Source: 66-474 sp964489055 (lineage in GTDB: Bacteria > Pseudomonadota > Gammaproteobacteria > Xanthomonadales > Rhodanobacteraceae). Taken from it: a stretch of 52,774 nt of DNA. The first letter of the stretch is position 1. Every line of letters starts with the position of its first letter. The stretch covers positions 1 to 52,774 of the forward strand of contig CAZAXF010000019.1 in assembly GCA_964489055.1 (NCBI GenBank). The letters are read 5' to 3'. The notes beneath the pieces are model-generated. The model was not told the origin of the DNA and did no database searches. It was given only the letters and a program-made list of their open reading frames with translations. The position numbers and the translations under genes were made by a program. Shown piece by piece: positions 16,418 through 23,834 of this stretch.

Positions 16418-17437
16418 ATGCTGGTGCCGTTCGTCATCGATGCGGACAGTCTCGAAGACACGCCGGAGTGGAGCCCGGCTACGCTGCGCGCGCATCACGA
16501 TAGCCTGTTGGATGCTTGGAGCCGCATCGGTTGGCTGGTACACGATGGTGAAACGTTCTCCGGATCAGCCCTGTGGCAAGCGGTTGAACACCTGCCGCAG
16601 AAGGTGCGTAGTCGTTGGATGGAGTTGCTTGAACGCTTGCCGCCGAAACCAGCTTCCAACGGGTGGCGCGGGCGGGTGTCCCGTACGGACATCGACGTTA
16701 TTCGCGACTTGGCGAGGCTGGCGTTTATTGACGACACCCACGCGGCAGTCGGCTTCGGCTTTCAGGACGACGACGACGAACTGTCGTTGCCAGAAAACTC
16801 GGATGACGCAGTTACGGTCTGCAGGATCGGTGCAGCACGAACGGCCACACCATTCAACGCGGCGCTCCATGATCGTGACGCCCATATCGCTCCATCCGAA
16901 ATGTACGACGCAATCTGGAAACAACGCTTCCGCGAGCTTGCGCGGGCACCGATCAAGCACGTAAGCATCGTTGATCGATATGTGCTGAAAAATCACTTCG
17001 GGCAGGGTCAGGAGTCGTTGTCCGGCCTCATGAGATTTCTCAAGCTGCTGGATGGCGACAGCCAATGCAATCGCTACGTGACCGTGTACTCACTGGCGCC
17101 AACTGACCATTACGGAAAAACGCTGCCGGAAGACGACATCGCCGCCGACATCAAGACATCCATCGAGTATCTTGAGCCAAAGCACTTGTGCCAGCTGACG
17201 CTGATTGTTCCGAAGCCCACGGAGTTCAAACGCGAGGCGCATGACCGCTTCATCCGCTTTGGAGACCACCACGTGTGGGATATCGGCCTTGGACTAGCGG
17301 TATTTCAAGACCGTCGCAGACACCAGAGGTCCGCAGCAGCATTCAAGACCGGCCCAGTGGTAAGCGAATACAAGCAAATTGAACGCGCGCTGGAGAACAA
17401 AGGCAACCGTGTACCCGTTGTCGAAAAATCAGGGTGA
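16418..17437 (+). CDS. Putative PLD/MIT_C-like effector paired with the ATPase
   Basis: A 339-residue soluble protein translated 4 bp after the ATPase gene. The N-terminal part (about 1-130) begins with a hydrophobic strand FVIDADSLED and is otherwise unassigned. The C-terminal part (about 178-305) has a strand IKHVSIVDRYVLKNH, a helix GLMRFLKLLDG, a strand YVTVYS, and then LTLIVPK and an AHDRFIRFGD...WDIGLGLAVFQ stretch. The spaced DRY and HDR motifs and the late G-x-GL turn resemble the phospholipase D-like fold found in MIT_C domains and some defence effectors; this assignment is by eye and uncertain. The gene is less GC-rich than its surroundings. With the ATPase it makes a compact two-gene cassette typical of anti-phage systems. 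Confidence 0.72.
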   Translation: MLVPFVIDADSLEDTPEWSPATLRAHHDSLLDAWSRIGWLVHDGETFSGSALWQAVEHLPQKVRSRWMELLERLPPKPASNGWRGRVSRTDIDVIRDLARLAFIDDTHAAVGFGFQDDDDELSLPENSDDAVTVCRIGAARTATPFNAALHDRDAHIAPSEMYDAIWKQRFRELARAPIKHVSIVDRYVLKNHFGQGQESLSGLMRFLKLLDGDSQCNRYVTVYSLAPTDHYGKTLPEDDIAADIKTSIEYLEPKHLCQLTLIVPKPTEFKREAHDRFIRFGDHHVWDIGLGLAVFQDRRRHQRSAAAFKTGPVVSEYKQIERALENKGNRVPVVEKSG

Positions 17438-17452
17438 CCGCAGTCGTATACC

Positions 17453-17664
17453 CTAATCCCGAGCTCGTTGTTTCGCGTCGAGGTGCCCGCTGCCGCCGTT
17501 CGGTTTGATAGCGACACGAATGAGCGGCGCCGCTAGCAGGGTGCTGGTCAGCGGCAACACGGTCGTGCTCGGTGCTGAAGGCATGAATCGGCCTGGATCA
17601 CGAGGGCCGGACGCGGTTTGCCGAAATCGCCCTGGATGGCCACCGTAACGATTGCTCTCCGCAT
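17453..17664 (-). pseudogene. MazF/PemK-type toxin, frameshifted and truncated
   Basis: The start MRRAIVTVAIQGDFGKPRPALVIQAD matches the N terminus of MazF-type endoribonuclease toxins, but the frame then ends in nonsense at a TGA near 17548. One base out of frame the family sequence resumes (STTVLPLTSTLLAAPLIRVAIKP) and then loses similarity before a stop at 17453. So there is one frameshift plus loss of the C-terminal third, including the region with the usual SQVMVDK segment. The toxin start overlaps the antitoxin stop (TGATG), the normal arrangement for this system. Confidence 0.8.
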
Positions 17665-17888
17665 CAGGCCGTCCAGCCTTCCACCCCGGCGCCGACCGAA
17701 TCCAGCATGCGCTGCAGTTGCTTGTATCGTGCCTCGGCGCGGGCGATCAGCCTGGACGGTCGACGGCATTCGGCGCCGAACCCCGGGCGTCGCGTGTCGG
17801 GCACCCAGATCTGCACCGGGCGCAAGCCTGCGCGTCGCAGTGCCTGGCGGTGCTTCCGGACCCGTGCATTCACACTCTTGGCTGTCAT
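17664..17888 (-). CDS. MazE-family antitoxin (DUF3018 type)
   Basis: A 74-residue basic protein with the strongly conserved block RKHRQALRRAGLRPVQIWVPDTRRPGF of the MazE-like DUF3018 antitoxins and the usual C-terminal VEGWTA. It appears intact, but its partner toxin gene downstream is broken, so it is an orphan antitoxin. It may still bind its own promoter or neutralise related MazF toxins such as the one at 43514-43843; that is speculative, since the other antitoxin in this window belongs to a different subgroup. Confidence 0.85.
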   Translation of the reverse strand: MTAKSVNARVRKHRQALRRAGLRPVQIWVPDTRRPGFGAECRRPSRLIARAEARYKQLQRMLDSVGAGVEGWTA

Positions 17889-17963
17889 CGTGCGATCTTG
17901 GAATTGTTACATGCAACAGACAGCTGTCGCATGACACGGCAGCCATCATCAGCCTGCCAGAAC

Positions 17964-18073
17964 GTGCACGGAGTGCACGCTACGCGGCATTGTGCAGCTT
18001 GTAGCGTGCGCTCTGCGCACGACGGGAGGTGAACGATGGAACCGCTTCGAAACGTGCGCGAAGCGCACGCTAC
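17964..18073. repeat. Three REP-like hairpins (GTGCRC-NNN-GYGCAC with GTAGC/GCTAC flank)
   Basis: Three short palindromes: GTGCAC-GGA-GTGCAC at 17964-17978, GTGCGC-TCT-GCGCAC at 18006-18020 and GTGCGC-GAA-GCGCAC at 18054-18068. The first and third are followed by GCTAC and the middle one is preceded by GTAGC, so the middle copy is inverted. This is the usual layout of REP-type elements. They fill the gap between the antitoxin and the esterase gene, together with GC-rich DNA in which I see no convincing large gene. Confidence 0.8.
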
Positions 18074-18237
18074 CTGTCGCCGCGCAGGCGTTTGCGGGTG
18101 CCGCAGCGTGGGCATGTCCACGGCGGGGGCGGGCGGCGGCGTGGCGAAGGTGCGGACGGTTGCGTTGCGGCGCTGGTTCGCGAGGTTCGCTGGGCGCGGG
18201 TCTTGTGGGGTGGGTTGTTGTCGGCGGTGCGTGCCAT
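18070..18237 (-). CDS. Possible small zinc-ribbon-like protein
   Basis: A 55-residue frame starting MARTADNNPPHKTRAQ, rich in basic residues and proline, ending in PWTCPRCGTRKRLRGDR. The CPRC pair could be half of a zinc ribbon. There is no clear ribosome-binding site and the stop lies inside a REP-like hairpin. It may be a chance frame in GC-rich intergenic DNA. Confidence 0.3.
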   Translation of the reverse strand: MARTADNNPPHKTRAQRTSRTSAATQPSAPSPRRRPPPPWTCPRCGTRKRLRGDR

Positions 18238-18348
18238 GGGTGGGCCGTGATCGGGGATGGGTGCGCCGGACATCGACGACGCGCGCGGCGCGGAGACCGG
18301 GTCGGGTTCAACCTTGCCGCGCACCGCGGGTGAGCGCATTGATCGGGG

Positions 18349-19014
18349 TCAGTCGGCCAGTCGCTGCCCGAGAAAGTCTGCAAGATCGCTGATTTCCTGC
18401 GGGCAGACCTGGTGCGCCATGGGGTAGCTGTGCCACTCGACGGCGTAGTTCCATGCGCGCAGTTGGTCCCGCGAGCGCTCGCCAAGATGATGCGGGACCA
18501 CCGGGTCGAAGCTCCCGTGGCCCATGAAGATGGGCGTGGCGGCGTTGGCGTCGTTGCGTTCGCCCGCGGTGGTTTCGGCGATCGGCAGATAGGTGGACAG
18601 CGCAACGATGGCGGCAAGGGGCTGCGCGTGGCGCAGGCCGGCGGCCAGGGCGATCGCGCCGCCCTGCGAGAAACCGGTCAGCGCGATGTTGGCTGCGGAA
18701 ACACCGCGTTCGGCCTCGCGCGCGATCAGCGCTTCCACTTCGCCGATGGACGCGCGGATGCCGCGCTCATCCTGCTTCTGCGCCAGGTCGAAACCGGCGA
18801 TGTCGTACCAGCCGCGCATCGGCAGGCCGCCGTTGAGCGTGATCGGGCGCACCGGCGCGTGCGGAAACACGAAGCGCAGCGCCGGCCATTCCGGCTGCAC
18901 CAGTTGCGGCACGATGGGTTCGAAGTCGTGGCCGTCGGCGCCGAGACCGTGCAGCCAGATCACCGCGTGGCGCGGGTTGGGCGCGGTCTCGAGTTCCAGG
19001 CATTCCAGGCTCAC
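18349..19014 (-). CDS. Carboxylesterase/phospholipase family alpha/beta hydrolase
   Basis: A 221-residue serine hydrolase of the small carboxylesterase family (EstB-like). Seen: AVIWLHGLGADGHDF with the oxyanion HG motif, nucleophile GFSQGG near residue 113, the aspartate in GHGSFDPVVP near 168 and the histidine in YPMAHQVC near 199, in the right order and spacing. The protein is cytoplasmic, with no signal peptide. The GTG start at 19014 overlaps the stop of the upstream peptidase gene (GTGA), so expression is translationally coupled; the longer frame to 19371 lies inside that gene. Substrates of this family range from short esters to lysophospholipids and acyl-proteins. Confidence 0.88.
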   Translation of the reverse strand: MSLECLELETAPNPRHAVIWLHGLGADGHDFEPIVPQLVQPEWPALRFVFPHAPVRPITLNGGLPMRGWYDIAGFDLAQKQDERGIRASIGEVEALIAREAERGVSAANIALTGFSQGGAIALAAGLRHAQPLAAIVALSTYLPIAETTAGERNDANAATPIFMGHGSFDPVVPHHLGERSRDQLRAWNYAVEWHSYPMAHQVCPQEISDLADFLGQRLAD

Positions 19015-21224
19015 GGCGTGGGGTCCTTCGCTTTGGCGGGCAGGTCGAGTTCGTGCGCGAAAAACGCCATGGTCGCCGCGGCGTTGCCCACGCGCTGGCT
19101 GAACGAGGCGGTGACGCCGTGGCCTTCGTGCATGCGGGTCAGGAGCAGCACCGGATTTTTCGACGCGGTCGCGGCCTGCAAGGCGGCGGCGAACTTGCGC
19201 GACTGCCACGGCGCCACGCGCGGGTCGTTGACGCCGGTGATCAAAAGCACCGCGGGATAGTCGGTGCCGGATTTCACGTTCTGAAGCGGCGAGTACGCGC
19301 GCAGCCATTCGAAGTCGGGCTTCTTCGTGACCGTGCCGTACTCCGAAACGTTGTACTGACCGTTCGGCCACAGTTCCACGCGCAGCATGTCGTAGATGCC
19401 GACCAGCGAGACCACAGCGCGGTATTCGGATGGGTGCTGGGTCAGCGCCGCGCCCATCAACAGGCCACCGTTGGAACCGCCGAGGATCCCGAGGTGTTCG
19501 GGGTCGGTCCAGTGGTGCTGCACCAGCGCCTGCGCAGCCGCGTAAAAGTCATCGAACACGTTCTGCTTGTTGGCCAGCATGCCGCCGGCGTGCCAGCCTT
19601 CGCCGAACTCGCCGCCGCCGCGGATGTTGGCGACCGCGTACACGCCGCCGCGCTCCAGCCACGCCAGCGTCGAGCCGAGAAAGCGCGGCGCAACGGTGAT
19701 GCCGAAGCCGCCGTAGCCGTAGAGGATGGTCGGGCGCTTGCCGTTGGGCGTGACGCCGTGCATCGCGATCACGGTGACCGGGATTTTCGTGCCGTCCCTT
19801 GAAGTTGTATCCAGCCGGCGGACCACCAGCTTTGAATAATCCGCCGCGGGCTTCACCTCGAACACGGTCTTGAGCGTGCCGCTGGCCGCGTCGTATTCGG
19901 CCCAGCGCGAGGGGATGGTCCAGCCGGAATACGTGATCAAGGCCTTCGGTGACGCCGCGCTGCTGGCGATGTCGCCGATGCCGATGCCGGTCTTCGGCAG
20001 CGGCAGCGTACGCACGAAGGTGCCGTCGTTCGCGTACTGCTGCACGCGCCAGTCGGGGCCGCGCACCTCGACGATCAGGAACCCGCTCTCAACCGGCGCG
20101 ACCGAATGCATGGCCCAGTTGTCGCCGGGCTGCGGAACCAGCGCGGTCGCCCGGCCGTTGGTGTCCAGCGCCAGCAGCTTGCCGCGCGGCGCACGTTGAT
20201 ACGCGATCACCAGCAGCCGGTCGCCGTCCCAGGCCGCGCCCTGGTTGACGCTGGAAGCCGCGCGCACGTTGGCATCGGTGCCCAGTGCGAGCTTCCATTC
20301 GCCATCGCCACCACGCAGGTACACCGCATCGGGGTTGCCGTCCCCCGCGTGCACCAGCGCCGCCGCATGATGGCCGTTGGCCGAACCGAGCAGGGTGTAT
20401 TCGGCCACCTTCGACCAGTCCTTGCCGAACACCAGCGTGTCGCCTTTCGCGGCGGTGCCGAGTGCGTGGTGGTACAGGGCGGCGTGGAACTGCAGGTCGG
20501 CGTCGGGCACCGTGCCGGGCTGCGGCAGGCGCACGTAGGTGACGCCCTTGCCGTTCGCATCCCACACCAGTGCCTGCGGGGTGGTGCCGCCGCCTGCGTA
20601 TGGCAGCGCATCGGGCAACGCCTTGCCGGATGCGACATCCGCGAAGTGGATGGTGGTCTGCTCGTTGCCGCCTTCGGCGGTGCCCCAGGCAACGTAACGG
20701 CCATCCGGTGAAGGCCAGTAGCCGGTGATCGCGGCGCCGGCGTGCGCATTGGGATCGACCAGCACCCTCGCCTTGCCACCCGGCCAGCCTTGCGCCACCA
20801 GTACCGCCTGCGGCTGCGGCGGCGTCTGGCGCAGATAGAACAAGGTGTCGCCGACGATTTCCGGGCTGGAACGCCGGGTGGAGGTCAGCGCCAGTTCGCC
20901 CACGCGTCTGGCGATTGCCTCGGCGCCCTTGAAACCGTCCATCACCTTTTCGGTGTAGGCATTCTGGGCGGCGATCCACTGCTTCACCGCGGGCGCATTG
21001 CCATCCTCCAGCCAACGGTACGGATCGTGGACCACGGTGCCGAAGAAGGTTTCGGTGACGTCGTCCTTGCGGGTCGGTGGGGGCATCGGCGGGACCTCGT
21101 GCCGGGTGTCGATGAGGGAGTAATCCGATCCGGTCGTCGGATGCGACGGCTCGGTTTGCGCGATCGCGGCGCCACTGGCGAGCAGGCCAAGACCGAAACC
21201 GGCGAGGATGCGAAAACCGGACAT
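19011..21224 (-). CDS. Prolyl oligopeptidase family serine peptidase (S9A), exported
   Basis: A 737-residue enzyme with a signal peptide (MSGFRILAGFGLGLLASGAAIAQ), an N-terminal seven-bladed propeller region starting HDPYRWLEDGNAPAVKQWIAAQN as in prolyl oligopeptidases, and a C-terminal catalytic domain with YGYGGFG, the nucleophile GGSNGGLLMGA, the aspartate in TGVNDPRVAPWQS and the histidine in MHEGHGV. It should cleave short proline-containing peptides in the periplasm. The ATG at 21224 is chosen because it opens the signal peptide; the frame to 21314 has none. It diverges from another S9 peptidase 137 bp away, suggesting a peptide-scavenging locus with shared regulation. Confidence 0.92.
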   Translation of the reverse strand: MSGFRILAGFGLGLLASGAAIAQTEPSHPTTGSDYSLIDTRHEVPPMPPPTRKDDVTETFFGTVVHDPYRWLEDGNAPAVKQWIAAQNAYTEKVMDGFKGAEAIARRVGELALTSTRRSSPEIVGDTLFYLRQTPPQPQAVLVAQGWPGGKARVLVDPNAHAGAAITGYWPSPDGRYVAWGTAEGGNEQTTIHFADVASGKALPDALPYAGGGTTPQALVWDANGKGVTYVRLPQPGTVPDADLQFHAALYHHALGTAAKGDTLVFGKDWSKVAEYTLLGSANGHHAAALVHAGDGNPDAVYLRGGDGEWKLALGTDANVRAASSVNQGAAWDGDRLLVIAYQRAPRGKLLALDTNGRATALVPQPGDNWAMHSVAPVESGFLIVEVRGPDWRVQQYANDGTFVRTLPLPKTGIGIGDIASSAASPKALITYSGWTIPSRWAEYDAASGTLKTVFEVKPAADYSKLVVRRLDTTSRDGTKIPVTVIAMHGVTPNGKRPTILYGYGGFGITVAPRFLGSTLAWLERGGVYAVANIRGGGEFGEGWHAGGMLANKQNVFDDFYAAAQALVQHHWTDPEHLGILGGSNGGLLMGAALTQHPSEYRAVVSLVGIYDMLRVELWPNGQYNVSEYGTVTKKPDFEWLRAYSPLQNVKSGTDYPAVLLITGVNDPRVAPWQSRKFAAALQAATASKNPVLLLTRMHEGHGVTASFSQRVGNAAATMAFFAHELDLPAKAKDPTP

Positions 21225-21361
21225 GGCGTATTCCGTACGGCAGGGATGGTCGCTGCAGGGTAGCGGTGGCCCGCGTGATCCGCCACGCATGCGGGACTTT
21301 CGGCGCTTGCGCATGCGCGCGGCACATGGCTAGGCTTTTCCTTTTGCCTGGGGACACGCCC

Positions 21362-23824
21362 ATGAACCGCATCGCCGTCGCCGGTCTGGTTTGCCTTTTC
21401 GTCACCACGGGCACATTTGCCACGCCGCAGAAGGCCGCGCCGGCCACGCACGCTGCGGCGCACAAGCTCAATCTTGAGCAGATCATGGCCAACCCCGACT
21501 GGATCGGCCCGCCGGTCGAGGACGCACATTGGAGCATCGACGGGCGCAGCGTGTACTTCAAGCTCAAGCGCAAGGGCTCGTCGATCCGCGACCTGTACCG
21601 CGTGCCTGCAAGCGGCGGCACGCCGCAGAAACTGTCCGGCGCCGCGCTGGCCGATGCCGAAGGCCCGGCGCTGTTCGATGCCGCGCGCAACCGTGCCGCC
21701 TACCTGCTGCACGGTGACGTGTACGTGCGCGACGTCGCCAGCGGCACGACCCGCCAGGTCACCCGCAGCGATGCGCGCAAACACGCGCTGCAGATTTCCG
21801 CCGACGGCGCGCACGTGAGCTGGGCCCAGGGCAATGACTGGTACGTGTGGAACGCATCCACCGGCGTGGTTTCGCAAGCGGCAACGATCAAGACCAAGGA
21901 CAACCCGGCCGACGCCAAACCCGACCAGTTGCAACGCCTGCAGCTCAGCCTGTTCTCGACTTTGCGCCAGGACAAGGCCGACAAGGCTGCGGTGCGCAAG
22001 CACAACGACAAGCTGGATGCGGAAAACCCCGCGCGCGCGCCGGCGCCGTTCTACCTCGGCGACAAGGTCAAGGTGGTGATGACCTCGCTTTCGCCCGACG
22101 CCCACTGGATGCTGGTGGTCACCGAACCCGCCTCGTACCAGTCCGGCAAGCATCCGGTGGTGGTGCACTACGTCAACGAATCGGGCTACCCCGAGACCGA
22201 AAAGGCCCGCACCTACGTCGGCCACAACAACCCGGCGCCGCAGTCGCTGCTGCTGCTGGACCTCGCCAACCACAAGCAGTATCCGTTGTCGGTGGAGGAC
22301 CTTCCCGGCATCCACGACGATCCGCTGCACGACCTGCGCGTCAAGCGCATCGCCCAGTTGAAGAAGGAAGGCCACGACGCCGAGGCCGCGGCACTGAAGG
22401 CGCCGAAGACCCGTCCGGTGTCGGTCAATTTCGTCCTGGTCGGCGAGTCGGGCCACCCCGCGATCGCGTGGAGCCCGGATGGCCAAAACCTTGCCGTGGA
22501 GCTGGTCGCCAACGACCACAAGGACCGCTGGATCGAGACCGTCGATTTCGCCAACCACCAGCTGGTGACGCAGAACCGCCTCACCGACCCGGCCTGGATC
22601 AACTGGAGCTTCAACGCGCTGGGCTGGCTGCCCGACAACAAGACGCTGTGGTTTGAATCGGAAGCCTCCGGCTGGGCGCAGTTGTTCGTGAAGCCGCTGG
22701 ACGGCAAGGCGCGCGCGCTGACCGGTACCGGTTACGAAGTTTCCACGCCGGTGGTGTCGCCCGACGGCAAGTGGTTCTACGTCAAATCCAACAGGCAGGC
22801 GCCGTATGACTACGACGTCTGGCGCGTGCCGGTGGCCGGCGGCGCGATGCAGCAGGTGACACATTTCGAAGGCACGGACGGATTCGAACTTTCCCCCGAC
22901 GGCAGCCAACTCGCGGTGCTGCACTCCTCGGCCTACATCCCGCCGCAGCTCGCGGTGGTGGATGTCGCCGGCGGTAACGCGCGCGAGCTCACCGACACCC
23001 GCACCGCGCAATACAAGGCGCTGGCTTCGACCTGGGTGCAACCAACGTTCGTGAAGGTGCCCAGCAGCCATGGCAACTTCGGCATCTGGGCCAAGTACTA
23101 CCAGCCGGCAGACTACGACACCTCGCACGCGCACCCGGCGGTGATCTTCGTGCACGGCGCCGGCTACCTGCAGGATGTGACGAAAAACTGGTCCTACTAC
23201 TTCCGCGAGCAGATGTTCAACAACCTCCTGACGCAGGAAGGCTACGTCGTGATCGACATGGACTACCGCGGCTCGGCCGGCTACGGGCGCGACTGGCGCA
23301 CGGCGATCTACCGGCACATGGGCCACCCCGAACTCGAGGACCTGCTGGATGGCAAGGCGTGGCTGGTGAAGCACCACCACGTCGATCCGAACCGGGTCGG
23401 CATCTACGGCGGCTCCTACGGCGGATTCATGACCGAGATGGCGCTGCTGCGCGCGCCGGGCGAATTCGCCGCCGGCGCGGCGCAACGTCCGGTTTCGGAC
23501 TGGACCAGCTACAACGACGGCTACACCTCGGACATCCTCAACACCCCGCAGCTCGATCCCGAGGCGTACAAGATTTCCTCACCGATCGAATACGCGAAGA
23601 ACCTTGCCGATCCGCTGTTGATCAACCACGGCCTGATCGACAACAACGTGATGCCGGGCGATTCGATCCGCCTGTACCAGCGCTTCATCGAACTGCACAA
23701 GAAGAACTTCTGGATTTCGCTGTATCCGACCGAGCGCCACGCATTCAAGCACGCCGATGCCTGGTACGACGAATACCGCCGCATCCACGACCTGTTCACG
23801 CGTTTCGTGAAGCCGGTGCGCTGA
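21362..23824 (+). CDS. S9 family dipeptidyl-peptidase-like serine peptidase, exported
   Basis: An 820-residue exported peptidase with a signal peptide (MNRIAVAGLVCLFVTTGTFA), a beta-propeller part with repeated WSPDG and VSPDG blades, and a C-terminal S9 hydrolase domain. The catalytic serine is in GGSYGGFM near residue 685, the aspartate in HGLIDNNV near 760 and the histidine in ERHAFKH near 793. The DPP-IV/acylaminoacyl peptidase branch is likely, distinct from the S9A neighbour that it diverges from. The ATG at 21362 is preferred to an upstream in-frame start since it opens the signal peptide. The stop is 10 bp from the end of lhr on the other strand. Confidence 0.92.
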   Translation: MNRIAVAGLVCLFVTTGTFATPQKAAPATHAAAHKLNLEQIMANPDWIGPPVEDAHWSIDGRSVYFKLKRKGSSIRDLYRVPASGGTPQKLSGAALADAEGPALFDAARNRAAYLLHGDVYVRDVASGTTRQVTRSDARKHALQISADGAHVSWAQGNDWYVWNASTGVVSQAATIKTKDNPADAKPDQLQRLQLSLFSTLRQDKADKAAVRKHNDKLDAENPARAPAPFYLGDKVKVVMTSLSPDAHWMLVVTEPASYQSGKHPVVVHYVNESGYPETEKARTYVGHNNPAPQSLLLLDLANHKQYPLSVEDLPGIHDDPLHDLRVKRIAQLKKEGHDAEAAALKAPKTRPVSVNFVLVGESGHPAIAWSPDGQNLAVELVANDHKDRWIETVDFANHQLVTQNRLTDPAWINWSFNALGWLPDNKTLWFESEASGWAQLFVKPLDGKARALTGTGYEVSTPVVSPDGKWFYVKSNRQAPYDYDVWRVPVAGGAMQQVTHFEGTDGFELSPDGSQLAVLHSSAYIPPQLAVVDVAGGNARELTDTRTAQYKALASTWVQPTFVKVPSSHGNFGIWAKYYQPADYDTSHAHPAVIFVHGAGYLQDVTKNWSYYFREQMFNNLLTQEGYVVIDMDYRGSAGYGRDWRTAIYRHMGHPELEDLLDGKAWLVKHHHVDPNRVGIYGGSYGGFMTEMALLRAPGEFAAGAAQRPVSDWTSYNDGYTSDILNTPQLDPEAYKISSPIEYAKNLADPLLINHGLIDNNVMPGDSIRLYQRFIELHKKNFWISLYPTERHAFKHADAWYDEYRRIHDLFTRFVKPVR

Positions 23825-23834
23825 CGGGCACCGG

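Noticed and set aside
20984..23485. Long minus-strand open frame opposite the S9 peptidase gene
   Set aside because: Rich in Arg, Val and His as a mirror of the peptidase codons; both flanking peptidases have intact catalytic triads.
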